From: Halpernia sp048269545
Lineage (GTDB): Bacteria > Bacteroidota > Bacteroidia > Flavobacteriales > Weeksellaceae
Length of the DNA stretch: 64,000 nt
NCBI RefSeq assembly: GCF_048269545.1
Contig: NZ_JBLXIJ010000004.1
Location: 113,671 to 177,670 of the forward strand
Reading direction: 5' to 3'
Every line of letters begins with the position of its first letter. The first letter of the stretch is position 1. Positions 9,080 to 15,952 of this stretch are shown piece by piece. The position numbers and the translations under genes were made by a program. The notes beneath the pieces were generated by a model. It had not been told where the DNA came from. It made no database searches and saw nothing but the letters and a program-made list of their open reading frames with translations.

Positions 9080-10186
9080 ATGATTCCAAAATTATTCAAA
9101 ACAATCTTCACTTTAATTCTTTTTTATCTAAGTTTCACGAATTTTAATGCTCAATCTTTAAATTCAAATGTTTCTAAAGATACACTTCGAGTTGGCGTTG
9201 CGGGAACTGCACCCTTTTATTTTACTCAACAAAATAGTTCTGCTCCAGAAGGAATTTCTGTAGAAATTTGGGAAAAGATTGCAGCTGAACAAAATTGGAA
9301 TTTTAAATATGAAAATTTCAAATCTGTCCCAGATGCTTTACAAAGTTTAAATGAAGGCAAATTAGATGTTTTAGTTGGTCCGATAACAATCACTTCTCAA
9401 AGAGTAGAAAATTTCCGTTTCTCACAACCTTTTTATCAGTCGAGTTTGGCAATCGTTTATCAAAAAGGAAATTTTAGTTTATGGAATTTGGTTAAACTGC
9501 TTTTCAGCTATAAATTAATTATTGCAATTGGAATTTTTCTAATTATTTTAACCATAGTTGGAACTTTATTTTGGCTCGCTGAAAGAAAAGCTTCACCCGA
9601 ACAATTTCCCTCAAATCCAGCAAAAGGTATAGGAAACGGAATCTGGCTCGCAATTGTTACTATGAGTACAACTGGTTATGGAGATAGAGCACCCATAACT
9701 TTGACAGGTAGAATTATTGCCGGAACTTGGATGGTAGTTTCTATAATTTCTGCAACATCAATGATAGCAGGAATTGCAAGTGTTTTAACTTTTTCAAATT
9801 TGCAAGGTGTTTCTATTAACAACATTGAACAACTTAACGGAAAAAAAGTGGTCACTATTTCTGGATCACCGTCTATAGAATTTCTTCAAGAATACAACAT
9901 AAAAGTTGTTACAGTATTAACTTTGAACGACGCGATTGAAAAATTAAAAAATAAAAAAGTAGATGCAATCGTTTATGATCGACCCCAATTAATGTATTAT
10001 TTAAAAAATCATGAAGATGAAGATTTTGAAATGGCGAAAGCAGAATATTACAAACAAGGTTATGGTTTTGCTTTTCCAAAAAACAGTAAACTAACTCACA
10101 ATGTGAATCGATCACTTCTCGAACTTTCTGAAAACCAAGAAACCAATAAAATTTTTGAAGATTTCTTGGGTAAAGAAGAAAATTAA
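9080..10186 (+). CDS. GluR0-like ligand-gated potassium channel (SBP_bac_3 with K+ pore)
   Basis: A 368 aa membrane protein joining an amino-acid-binding domain to a potassium-channel pore. In order: signal peptide (1-24); first half of a type 3 solute-binding domain (about 35-128; TSQR carries the Arg expected to bind the ligand carboxylate); TM1 (about 146-166); pore helix and selectivity filter TTGYGD (197-202); TM2 (about 210-236); second half of the binding domain (about 250-360; DAIVYD). This is the layout of cyanobacterial GluR0. Such proteins are often annotated only as transporter substrate-binding proteins, but no ABC permease or ATPase is nearby. Ligand unknown. Confidence 0.88.
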   Translation: MIPKLFKTIFTLILFYLSFTNFNAQSLNSNVSKDTLRVGVAGTAPFYFTQQNSSAPEGISVEIWEKIAAEQNWNFKYENFKSVPDALQSLNEGKLDVLVGPITITSQRVENFRFSQPFYQSSLAIVYQKGNFSLWNLVKLLFSYKLIIAIGIFLIILTIVGTLFWLAERKASPEQFPSNPAKGIGNGIWLAIVTMSTTGYGDRAPITLTGRIIAGTWMVVSIISATSMIAGIASVLTFSNLQGVSINNIEQLNGKKVVTISGSPSIEFLQEYNIKVVTVLTLNDAIEKLKNKKVDAIVYDRPQLMYYLKNHEDEDFEMAKAEYYKQGYGFAFPKNSKLTHNVNRSLLELSENQETNKIFEDFLGKEEN

Positions 10187-10203
10187 GAAATTATTTAAAA
10201 AGA

Positions 10204-10240
10204 AAAAACCTCTATTAATCTATGATTAACAGAGGTTTTT
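10204..10240. terminator. Bidirectional terminator next to left att site
   Basis: A 17-bp stem with one mismatch (10204-10220 with 10224-10240), loop TAT, A-run on the left and T-run on the right. It ends the channel gene. It is probably also the original terminator of the tRNA-Leu gene before the island inserted, because it directly abuts the tRNA 3' fragment. Confidence 0.8.
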
Positions 10241-10241
10241 A

Positions 10242-10255
10242 GTACCCGGTGCCGG
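10242..10255. repeat. Left attachment site (tRNA-Leu 3'-end fragment)
   Basis: GTACCCGGTGCCGG is identical to 38390-38403, the last 13 bases of the minus-strand tRNA-Leu plus one flanking base. Similarity to the right end continues outward through a T-run and GATTAACAG. Confidence 0.88.
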
Positions 10256-10392
10256 TTCTATTGTGCCAAAACTAATACAATTATAATAATTCGTTTTTAA
10301 TAGATAACTGGTTGTTTAATAGGGTGTTGCAATCAATTTCAATCGTTTTCGATTGCAATTGTTTTTAACCTTTTTTGATAGTTTTTAGAATT

Positions 10393-10411
10393 TGCGGACA
10401 AATTGCGGACA
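10393..10411 (+). repeat. 19-bp direct repeat, left copy
   Basis: TGCGGACAAATTGCGGACA, itself two GCGGACA units 11 bp apart, recurs exactly at 38314-38332. It is probably an arm-type binding site for the integrase or its directionality factor. Confidence 0.7.
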
Positions 10412-10441
10412 CGGAAAACCAGTTTTTTCACATTTGTTTTA

Positions 10442-10449
10442 TATGTTTG
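10442..10449 (+). promoter_or_regulatory. -7 box of integrase promoter
   Basis: TATGTTTG matches TAnnTTTG. It lies downstream of the possible ATG at 10403 and 19 bp before the ATG at 10469, which supports the later start for the integrase. Confidence 0.55.
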
Positions 10450-10468
10450 TAAAATCAAATTTTGGTTT

Positions 10469-11872
10469 ATGGCGCAGACAAATTTCTATTTAGGAAAAAG
10501 CACTAATCGTGCAGGTGATTCTGAAATAAGTATGAGATTATATGTTTCACGAGATATTCGCATTCGTGTAAATTCTGGAATTTGGGTTGACAGAAAACGT
10601 TGGGGTAAGAAAAACGAAATTAATGTTCCTCTGATCATTGGCGACGAACGTGAAATGTTACTTGAAAAACGTTCAACATTAAAATCTTTGACCGACCACC
10701 TCGAAAAAATAATAAATACTTCTGTAGATAAAAATTCAATTAATAAAACTTCTCTTGAAAGGGAAATAAAAAAAATTCACAAACCGTCCGTTAAAACCAT
10801 TGCGCCAAAAGAGGAGTCATTTTTTGATTTCATGGAAAAATATCTGACTGTTCACAAACTTTCAGAATCAAGAAAGAAAAATTTTAGAGTTATCATTAGA
10901 AGTTTAAAAAGATTTGAACTTTTTAAAAGCAAAGAATCTAATCGAAAATTTAGACTTTCATTTTCAAATATAACTTTAGAAGTACTGCAGGAAATTGAAG
11001 GTTTTTTAGGAAATGAAAAAGAAGTATTTCTTAAATATCCTGAAATATATGATATTATTCCATATTCGTCTAAAATAGCGGTTAAAACTGTACCAAGAAA
11101 ACGCCCACCTAATTTAGATAAAGACGGTAACGAAATTCCAAAAGGAACGCCAAGAGAACGAGGGAAAAATTCTGTGGCAGATATATTACAAAGATTCCGA
11201 AGTTTTATCAAATGGGCTAATATTAATGACTACACAACGCAAGATGCCTTTAAAAAATTTGCTATTGGAGAGATAGTTTACGGTACGCCAATTTATATTA
11301 ATAATGAAGAGCGAAACAAATTATTGAATACAGATTTATCTGATGATATTGAGTTGGAAACTCAACGGGACATTTTTGTTTTTCAATGTTTGGTGGGTTG
11401 TAGAGTAAGCGACCTTTTAAAATTTACTTATAATAGTATCAAAGAAGAATGTATTGAATATATACCGCGAAAAACCAGAGAAGATAGAGCAATTACAGTT
11501 CGAGTTCCGTTGAACAAAACTGCTAAAAATTTAATTGAAAAATATAGAAATGAAGATAGAAAAACTTTATTTCCATACAATACCGAACAAGACTATAATT
11601 TAAAAATTAAAACCGCATTTCTACGAGCAGGTTTAACTAGAATGGTTACTGTTCTGGATCAGCAAACCAGAGAAGAAGTTCAAAAACCTTTGAATGAATT
11701 GGCATCTTCTCACATGGCAAGACGTAGTTTTATTGGAAATATTTACAAAAAGGTAAAAGACCCAAATCTGGTTGCTTCATTGAGCGGTCATAAGGAAGGT
11801 AGTAAAGCATTCGCGCGATACCGAACTATTGATGATGAAATGAAAAAGGAATTAATTGATTTTTTAGATTAA
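10469..11872 (+). CDS. int: Tyrosine recombinase / integrase of the island
   Basis: Site-specific recombinase that would integrate and excise the island at tRNA-Leu. From the chosen start (MAQTNFYLGKS, 467 aa) it has an N-terminal arm-binding domain, a SAM-like core-binding domain around FFDFMEKYLTVHKLSESRKKNF, and a C-terminal catalytic domain. Catalytic residues seen are Arg in GCRVSD, Lys in PRKTRED, HxxR in HMARR, His in SGHKEG and the nucleophile Tyr in FARYR. It lies 214 bp from the left att core and reads inward. A longer start at 10403 is possible but lies upstream of the -7 box. Confidence 0.93.
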   Translation: MAQTNFYLGKSTNRAGDSEISMRLYVSRDIRIRVNSGIWVDRKRWGKKNEINVPLIIGDEREMLLEKRSTLKSLTDHLEKIINTSVDKNSINKTSLEREIKKIHKPSVKTIAPKEESFFDFMEKYLTVHKLSESRKKNFRVIIRSLKRFELFKSKESNRKFRLSFSNITLEVLQEIEGFLGNEKEVFLKYPEIYDIIPYSSKIAVKTVPRKRPPNLDKDGNEIPKGTPRERGKNSVADILQRFRSFIKWANINDYTTQDAFKKFAIGEIVYGTPIYINNEERNKLLNTDLSDDIELETQRDIFVFQCLVGCRVSDLLKFTYNSIKEECIEYIPRKTREDRAITVRVPLNKTAKNLIEKYRNEDRKTLFPYNTEQDYNLKIKTAFLRAGLTRMVTVLDQQTREEVQKPLNELASSHMARRSFIGNIYKKVKDPNLVASLSGHKEGSKAFARYRTIDDEMKKELIDFLD

Positions 11873-11918
11873 TAATTTACTGTAATAATTTTCTTTTTCA
11901 GCCTATAATATTTATCAA

Positions 11919-12680
11919 ATGAATTTTAATTTTAAACGATCTAATTTAATCCTTCCGAAACTGTCCGTTTTTTTGCTCGGGCTCGCAATCGCTATAATCA
12001 TTCGATTTGCACTACTAAATAATAATTCTGACGCCGGAACAGCAAACTTATTTTTCGTACTGGCTCTTGCAGCATATTTTATTTTTTATCTTCTTTATGA
12101 CGAGTTCTTTAAGCAGGTTTTCATATTTTTTGAAAATTTAATTAAATCGAAGAAAAATATTTATAATTCTGAAATTGATAAAAATGAACCAGAAGTGTTT
12201 ATAGATGATAGTGATACTTTAAACCCAATCTTAACTATCGAAAATAGTAAAGAAATTTCAAATTCAATTGATATTGAAGCCAGAAGAGAGAATTGGGAAA
12301 AAGAAAGAATAACGTTATTTAATGCCAATTTAGAAAAATTTCAAAATTACACACGTATTATTTTTTCTCCTCACGTTGATGATCACGATTTGCAGAAACT
12401 GGAAGAATCTATTTTAATTTATTCCAATGGAGATAATATTATTGATCCTGTTTCGGTTAAAACGCACAACTTGACAAAAATGGATCTTTTTCATTTTGGA
12501 TGGAATATGGTAAATCATTTTAAAAAATCAAAACAAGAAGTCGCACCTTGGTTAAAATTTGTATTTTCAGATTTGAAAGATTTAGAATTGAGTTCTATCA
12601 CAAAAAAACTAAAAGTTGAAAGTGATAAAGGAACAATAAAAATTATTGAAGATATCCCGAAATATCTAGAGAATATGTAA
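11919..12680 (+). CDS. Two-TM protein of unknown function
   Basis: I do not recognise this family. The 253 aa product has two hydrophobic helices (about residues 12-32 and 43-62) and a charged cytoplasmic region of about 190 residues. That region contains an acidic linker (NEPEVFIDDSD), a helical stretch (RRENWEKERITLFNANLEKF) and a compact C-terminal part with HFGWNMVNHFKKSKQEVAPWLKF. It lies between integrase and HTH/Rep genes, so it belongs to the element backbone rather than its cargo. A role in replication or maintenance at the membrane is only a guess. Confidence 0.6.
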   Translation: MNFNFKRSNLILPKLSVFLLGLAIAIIIRFALLNNNSDAGTANLFFVLALAAYFIFYLLYDEFFKQVFIFFENLIKSKKNIYNSEIDKNEPEVFIDDSDTLNPILTIENSKEISNSIDIEARRENWEKERITLFNANLEKFQNYTRIIFSPHVDDHDLQKLEESILIYSNGDNIIDPVSVKTHNLTKMDLFHFGWNMVNHFKKSKQEVAPWLKFVFSDLKDLELSSITKKLKVESDKGTIKIIEDIPKYLENM

Positions 12681-12707
12681 AAATAACCATCATATACAGA
12701 GATTTTA

Positions 12708-12757
12708 GAGAGATTTCACGGAGAGACAAATAACTTTTGTTCTCCATGAATTCTCTC
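12708..12757. repeat. Imperfect inverted repeat before HTH gene
   Basis: GAGAGATTTCACGGAGA (12708-12724) pairs with TCTCCATGAATTCTCTC (12741-12757), 15 of 17 bases. It sits between the two-TM gene and the HTH/Rep pair and may be a terminator or operator. Confidence 0.5.
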
Positions 12758-12824
12758 TTTTCATTTGCACCAGATTCAATCGAATCAAAATTTAAAGTAT
12801 TGTCTAACACAAACAAAAACAATT

Positions 12825-13118
12825 ATGAACTATCAAGAACTATTGAGTTCAGGTGCAAATGTAAGCGTAACACTTAGCCCATCTGAATTAATAAATTTAC
12901 TCAAAGAAATTAATACAATTTCCAAAACAGAAATTTTAGAACCGGAATCAGAAGAATTTATCAGTAGGAAAAATGCTCTTGCACTACTTAACATAGATTC
13001 TTCTACTCTGTGGAATTGGGAGAAAACAGGATATATAAAATCTCAACCATTTGGAGGTAGAAAAAGATATAAGAAAAGTGATTTAGAATTGATCCGAACA
13101 GGCAAAAAAGGGAGATAA
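12825..13118 (+). CDS. MerR/excisionase-like helix-turn-helix protein
   Basis: A 97 aa DNA-binding protein. The C-terminal half is a winged HTH of the excisionase/MerR type: FISRKNALALLNIDSSTLWNWEKTGYIKS, then GGRKRYKKSDLELI. I start at the ATG at 12825 (MNYQELLSSG); an upstream in-frame ATG at 12765 would add 20 residues with no domain similarity. It ends one base before the rep ATG, so the two are surely co-expressed. Similar HTH genes precede rep or mobilisation genes in many Bacteroidetes elements. It may control rep or act as excisionase. Confidence 0.8.
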   Translation: MNYQELLSSGANVSVTLSPSELINLLKEINTISKTEILEPESEEFISRKNALALLNIDSSTLWNWEKTGYIKSQPFGGRKRYKKSDLELIRTGKKGR

Positions 13119-13119
13119 A

Positions 13120-14109
13120 ATGGAAAATAAACTTTTTTATCGAGCACGGAAGAAAATTTTGGTGTCAAATGATTTTAGAGAAATGTTGATTCGTCAAGAT
13201 ACCACTCTTATTGAACAGCGACTGATCTCATGCATTCTTTCATCATTAAAAGATATTCAATCCGAATTCATCAAAGTTAAAATGCCTTCTAATGATTTAC
13301 TACAAAATCGAACTTCAAATATCGAATATTTAAGAAAAGTCACAGATCAAGGTACTGTAAATTTTCATTTTCCTTTGAGAGAAATCAATCCAGGGAGGAA
13401 GATGAAAAATCAGACAATAAAACACGCTTTAGTTAATATGAGTAATATCAATTGGCTTCAAGTGAGAGACGACAGAATAAAAGGATTTAAGGCAGTTCCT
13501 TTCATTTTAGAACCATGTTGGAATTGCAACAATATTTATTTCAAAATGGATAAAGGAGTATTGAAGCATTTGGTTAATATGAATCAGTATTATTCTTTAC
13601 TAAGGGAGTTGCCATATGAAGTCTCTTCATCGAACACGATCAAATTTTTACTTTGGATGCTGAAATTTCAAAAAAGAGGTTCAGTAATTAGAGATTATAA
13701 GCAACTATTAATGGAATTGTACATCCCCAATAATAAATATATCGCAAGATCTCATTTTGAAAGAGACTTTCTGATTAATGTAAAAGCAGATCTCGAGTCT
13801 TTTAATGATTATTGTTTTGATTTTATTTACAATGAAGGTAAATATACTTTCTTCATTAAAAGCAATTCAAATTTTAAAATTGAAAAAGAAAATTTAACAA
13901 TGCTTGATGATATTAGAATTAAAAGATCAATAAAATATCTGACAAAGACTAGAGATTTAAGTCCAACCAACATTAGATCGCTATTAACGCTTTATAAAAT
14001 CAAAGGTTATGAAATTTTGGCTAATCATTTAAAATGCAAAATAGAACCCATATACAAAAGTGACGAGTATATAAAACAAGTTTTTTTATTACTTGCAAAA
14101 ACGACGTGA
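13120..14109 (+). CDS. rep: Replication initiation protein (Rep_3/RepB-like)
   Basis: A 329 aa plasmid-type initiator with two winged-helix modules. The N-terminal part has LVSNDFREMLIRQDTTLIEQRLISCILSSL and VNFHFPLREINPG; the second module includes SSSNTIKFLLWMLKFQKRGSVI and the GKYTFFIKSN segment typical of such initiators. Six 21-bp-spaced iterons start 2 bp after its stop codon, as expected for a Rep that binds iterons and opens an adjacent AT-rich origin. It follows the HTH gene with a one-base gap. The family is judged from fold-like pattern and context rather than a diagnostic motif. Confidence 0.82.
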   Translation: MENKLFYRARKKILVSNDFREMLIRQDTTLIEQRLISCILSSLKDIQSEFIKVKMPSNDLLQNRTSNIEYLRKVTDQGTVNFHFPLREINPGRKMKNQTIKHALVNMSNINWLQVRDDRIKGFKAVPFILEPCWNCNNIYFKMDKGVLKHLVNMNQYYSLLRELPYEVSSSNTIKFLLWMLKFQKRGSVIRDYKQLLMELYIPNNKYIARSHFERDFLINVKADLESFNDYCFDFIYNEGKYTFFIKSNSNFKIEKENLTMLDDIRIKRSIKYLTKTRDLSPTNIRSLLTLYKIKGYEILANHLKCKIEPIYKSDEYIKQVFLLLAKTT

Positions 14110-14110
14110 C

Positions 14111-14224
14111 TTTATCTCAAAAATAGGTGCTTTTATCTCACGAAGTCTGGAGATTATCTCAAAAATTCAGGAGTTTATCTCAAGCATATTGGAGTTTATC
14201 TCAAATAAAATGGAGTTTATCTCA
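14111..14224 (+). repeat. Six iterons with 21-bp period
   Basis: TTTATCTCA (third copy ATTATCTCA) starts at 14111, 14132, 14153, 14174, 14195 and 14216, exactly 21 bp apart, so all lie on one DNA face. The last copies extend to GGAGTTTATCTCA. A seventh copy lies at 14432-14440. These are the likely Rep binding sites. Confidence 0.92.
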
Positions 14225-14440
14225 ATATTCTAAACGGGAATTTAGGTGTAATAAATTGATATTTAGATATTTAGTACTTGGAAAATGTTTCGGTTAATTA
14301 TAGTAATTGTTATTAATTTTTTAATCTAATAATAAAAATAATAAATGTGGATAATAATTCCAAAAAACAATTATTATAACGTGCTAAAAACCAGTTACTT
14401 AATTATTCATATAATCAGGTAAAAAGTGGACTTTATCTCA
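14225..14440. other. Predicted plasmid-type origin (oriV): AT-rich region, DnaA box, seventh iteron
   Basis: A very AT-rich stretch contains TGTGGATAA at 14346-14354, the exact complement of the consensus DnaA box TTATCCACA, and an outlying iteron at 14432-14440. Together with the six iterons and the adjacent rep gene this has all parts of an iteron-controlled replication origin. Confidence 0.8.
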
Positions 14441-14823
14441 AGGATTAAATTTTTGCTTTTGAAAAAAAAAAAAAATAGGGGAAAAATTTTGAAACTTAAA
14501 ACTCTTTCTCCAATTATGAAAAAAATGAAGCCAAAGATTGCCGGATTTTGTATTTAAATTATTAATATTTAAATGAATTTCTAGTAAATCGAAAAGAATA
14601 CCAAAGACAAAGAGAACCATTGGTTTCACGATGGTTAAGAAAGACTTTTTTTCTACCATGGGAAAATTTGGAGAAATACCTCGAAAAGTTCAAAAGAAAA
14701 CATTCAAATATCCTTTCCAATTAAATAGAAAATCAGATTCACTTTTTTTTCTTTTTTAAAGCAAAAATTTTCTGGCAACTTTTTGTTGAATTTTAATGCA
14801 TCTCCGTCATATTTCATTTTGTA
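14441..14823. other. AT-rich intergenic stretch, no gene seen
   Basis: Contains a 14-base A run near 14462 and homopolymer-rich sequence. The only open frames are short and low in complexity, without a start context or similarity I can support. Probably part of the origin or maintenance region. Confidence 0.4.
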
Positions 14824-15134
14824 AACCTGCGTAAAATAACACAAGCTTCCCCCCAATTTTATTTCTTTTTTCGACAGCAATTATAAATCTAACCTGCGTA
14901 AAATAGTGCAACCTATTTGCTAATTTCTCTATAAAAACTTTAGAAATTTTTAATTAGACCTGTGTAAAATTGTATGACCGATTTTCAACACCTGCGTAAA
15001 ATAAGCATAGGTTTCCTCTGAAAACCTGTGTAAAATAGTAATAGGACAACTCAAAACCTGCGTAATTAAGATATAGGTTAATTATTAACCTGCGTAAATA
15101 GGGAATAGGTAGCCTGCGTAAAATAGGTATAGGA
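14824..15134 (+). repeat. Second direct-repeat array (AACCTGCGTAAAATA), eight copies
   Basis: Copies start at 14824, 14891, 14957, 14989, 15023, 15055, 15087 and 15111. Intervals are 67, 66, 32, 34, 32, 32 and 24 bp, that is about 33 bp or twice that. The last five copies continue to ATAGGT or ATAGGA, giving a 24-bp unit AACCTGCGTAAAATArnnATAGGw with a short ACCT/AGGT dyad. It does not resemble the TTTATCTCA iterons. It may be a second set of initiator sites or a partition site. Confidence 0.85.
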
Positions 15135-15233
15135 TAAAAACCCTTAAAAGCATATTAACTGTATGAAAATCAATTTATTACTAATGGTATCTGCCTTATT
15201 TCAGAGGTCTGAAAAAATATTATAATTTTTATA

Positions 15234-15293
15234 GCAAGATGTGTCTTTGTACCCACAAACTTTTCAAGTTTATAGCCACTAAGACGATCTTGC
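15234..15293 (+). other. Structured 60-nt element, possible oriT or small RNA
   Basis: Outer stem GCAAGAT / ATCTTGC (15234-15240 with 15287-15293) encloses an inner hairpin AAACTT-TTC-AAGTTT (15257-15271) and an overlapping TTTGT/ACAAA pair. It lies in a non-coding region between the repeat array and the metal cluster. An oriT, a plasmid-control RNA or a processed leader are all possible; no function can be assigned from sequence alone. Confidence 0.4.
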
Positions 15294-15504
15294 CTTTTTG
15301 CAAAAGGAGAAAAAACTTCGGGACTCGTTCTTTTTTAATTGAAAAGATTTTTGAAAAATGATGAATTTCTGTTTATTTTTGAAAAGAAGAAATAGGTAAT
15401 GCTGAAAAAAAATATTTTGGGGTTTGAAAAGTAGAGTATTGTGTGAATTTATATGATGTTTTTTTGCTTAAAAAATATCAATTTCTCTTAAAGATATATT
15501 TTCC

Positions 15505-15512
15505 TACCTTTG
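15505..15512 (+). promoter_or_regulatory. -7 box for DUF6660 gene and metal cluster
   Basis: TACCTTTG is a perfect TAnnTTTG. It ends five bases before the GTG start at 15518, implying a leaderless or very short leader. Confidence 0.55.
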
Positions 15513-15517
15513 CAAAG

Positions 15518-15844
15518 GTGAAGATTTTCAATTACATATTTACTATATATTTAGCCGTGCTTTTTTGTATGCCTTGTTCTGATAATGAACAAAATACTTT
15601 TGAATTGACGAGAACTAAAATTGAAAAAATGCAGGAAAATCATTCAAGTGATCACAAAGATGATTTGTGTTCTTCTTTCTGCTCTTGCAATTGCTGTGGT
15701 ATAAATGTAATAGTTTTTCAGCAAATCCCTTCAAATTTTTGCATACAAAATTTAGGTGAATTTTTTTCACAAGAATATTTTCATTTACCCAACCCATACT
15801 CCAATTACTTTGGGAGTATTTGGCAACCACCACAAATAGTTTAA
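15518..15844 (+). CDS. DUF6660-like cysteine-rich small protein
   Basis: A 108 aa protein often seen before CzcA-type efflux genes in flavobacteria. It starts with a hydrophobic signal or anchor (VKIFNYIFTIYLAVLFCMPCSD), then a linker with HSSDHKDD and a Cys cluster (CSSFCSCNCCG), and ends in SIWQPPQIV. The His/Cys-rich region suggests periplasmic metal binding, which is inference. I choose the GTG at 15518 because it opens the signal sequence; an earlier ATG at 15443 lies upstream of the -7 box. It leads the metal-resistance cluster. Confidence 0.75.
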   Translation: MKIFNYIFTIYLAVLFCMPCSDNEQNTFELTRTKIEKMQENHSSDHKDDLCSSFCSCNCCGINVIVFQQIPSNFCIQNLGEFFSQEYFHLPNPYSNYFGSIWQPPQIV

Positions 15845-15952
15845 CGATAAATTTTTCCTCAACATATTTATGTTAGGGGAATTGTTTTGTGCATTCGCAC
15901 AATTTTGGGCAGACTGATGGTTTGCTGATTACTAATTCGTTATACTATTTTA

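Noticed and set aside
10403..10468. Longer N-terminus for the integrase starting at 10403
   Set aside because: The -7 box TATGTTTG lies within this stretch and the 19-bp repeat overlaps it; MAQTNFYLGKS at 10469 fits family starts better.
14438..14659. Minus-strand open frame of 73 codons in the origin region
   Set aside because: Low-complexity, Phe/Lys-rich from A and T runs, no start context, and it overlaps the seventh iteron.
14824..15134. CRISPR array
   Set aside because: Repeats are short (about 15 bp, variably extended), spacers are uneven and AT-rich, one interval is doubled, and there are no cas genes.
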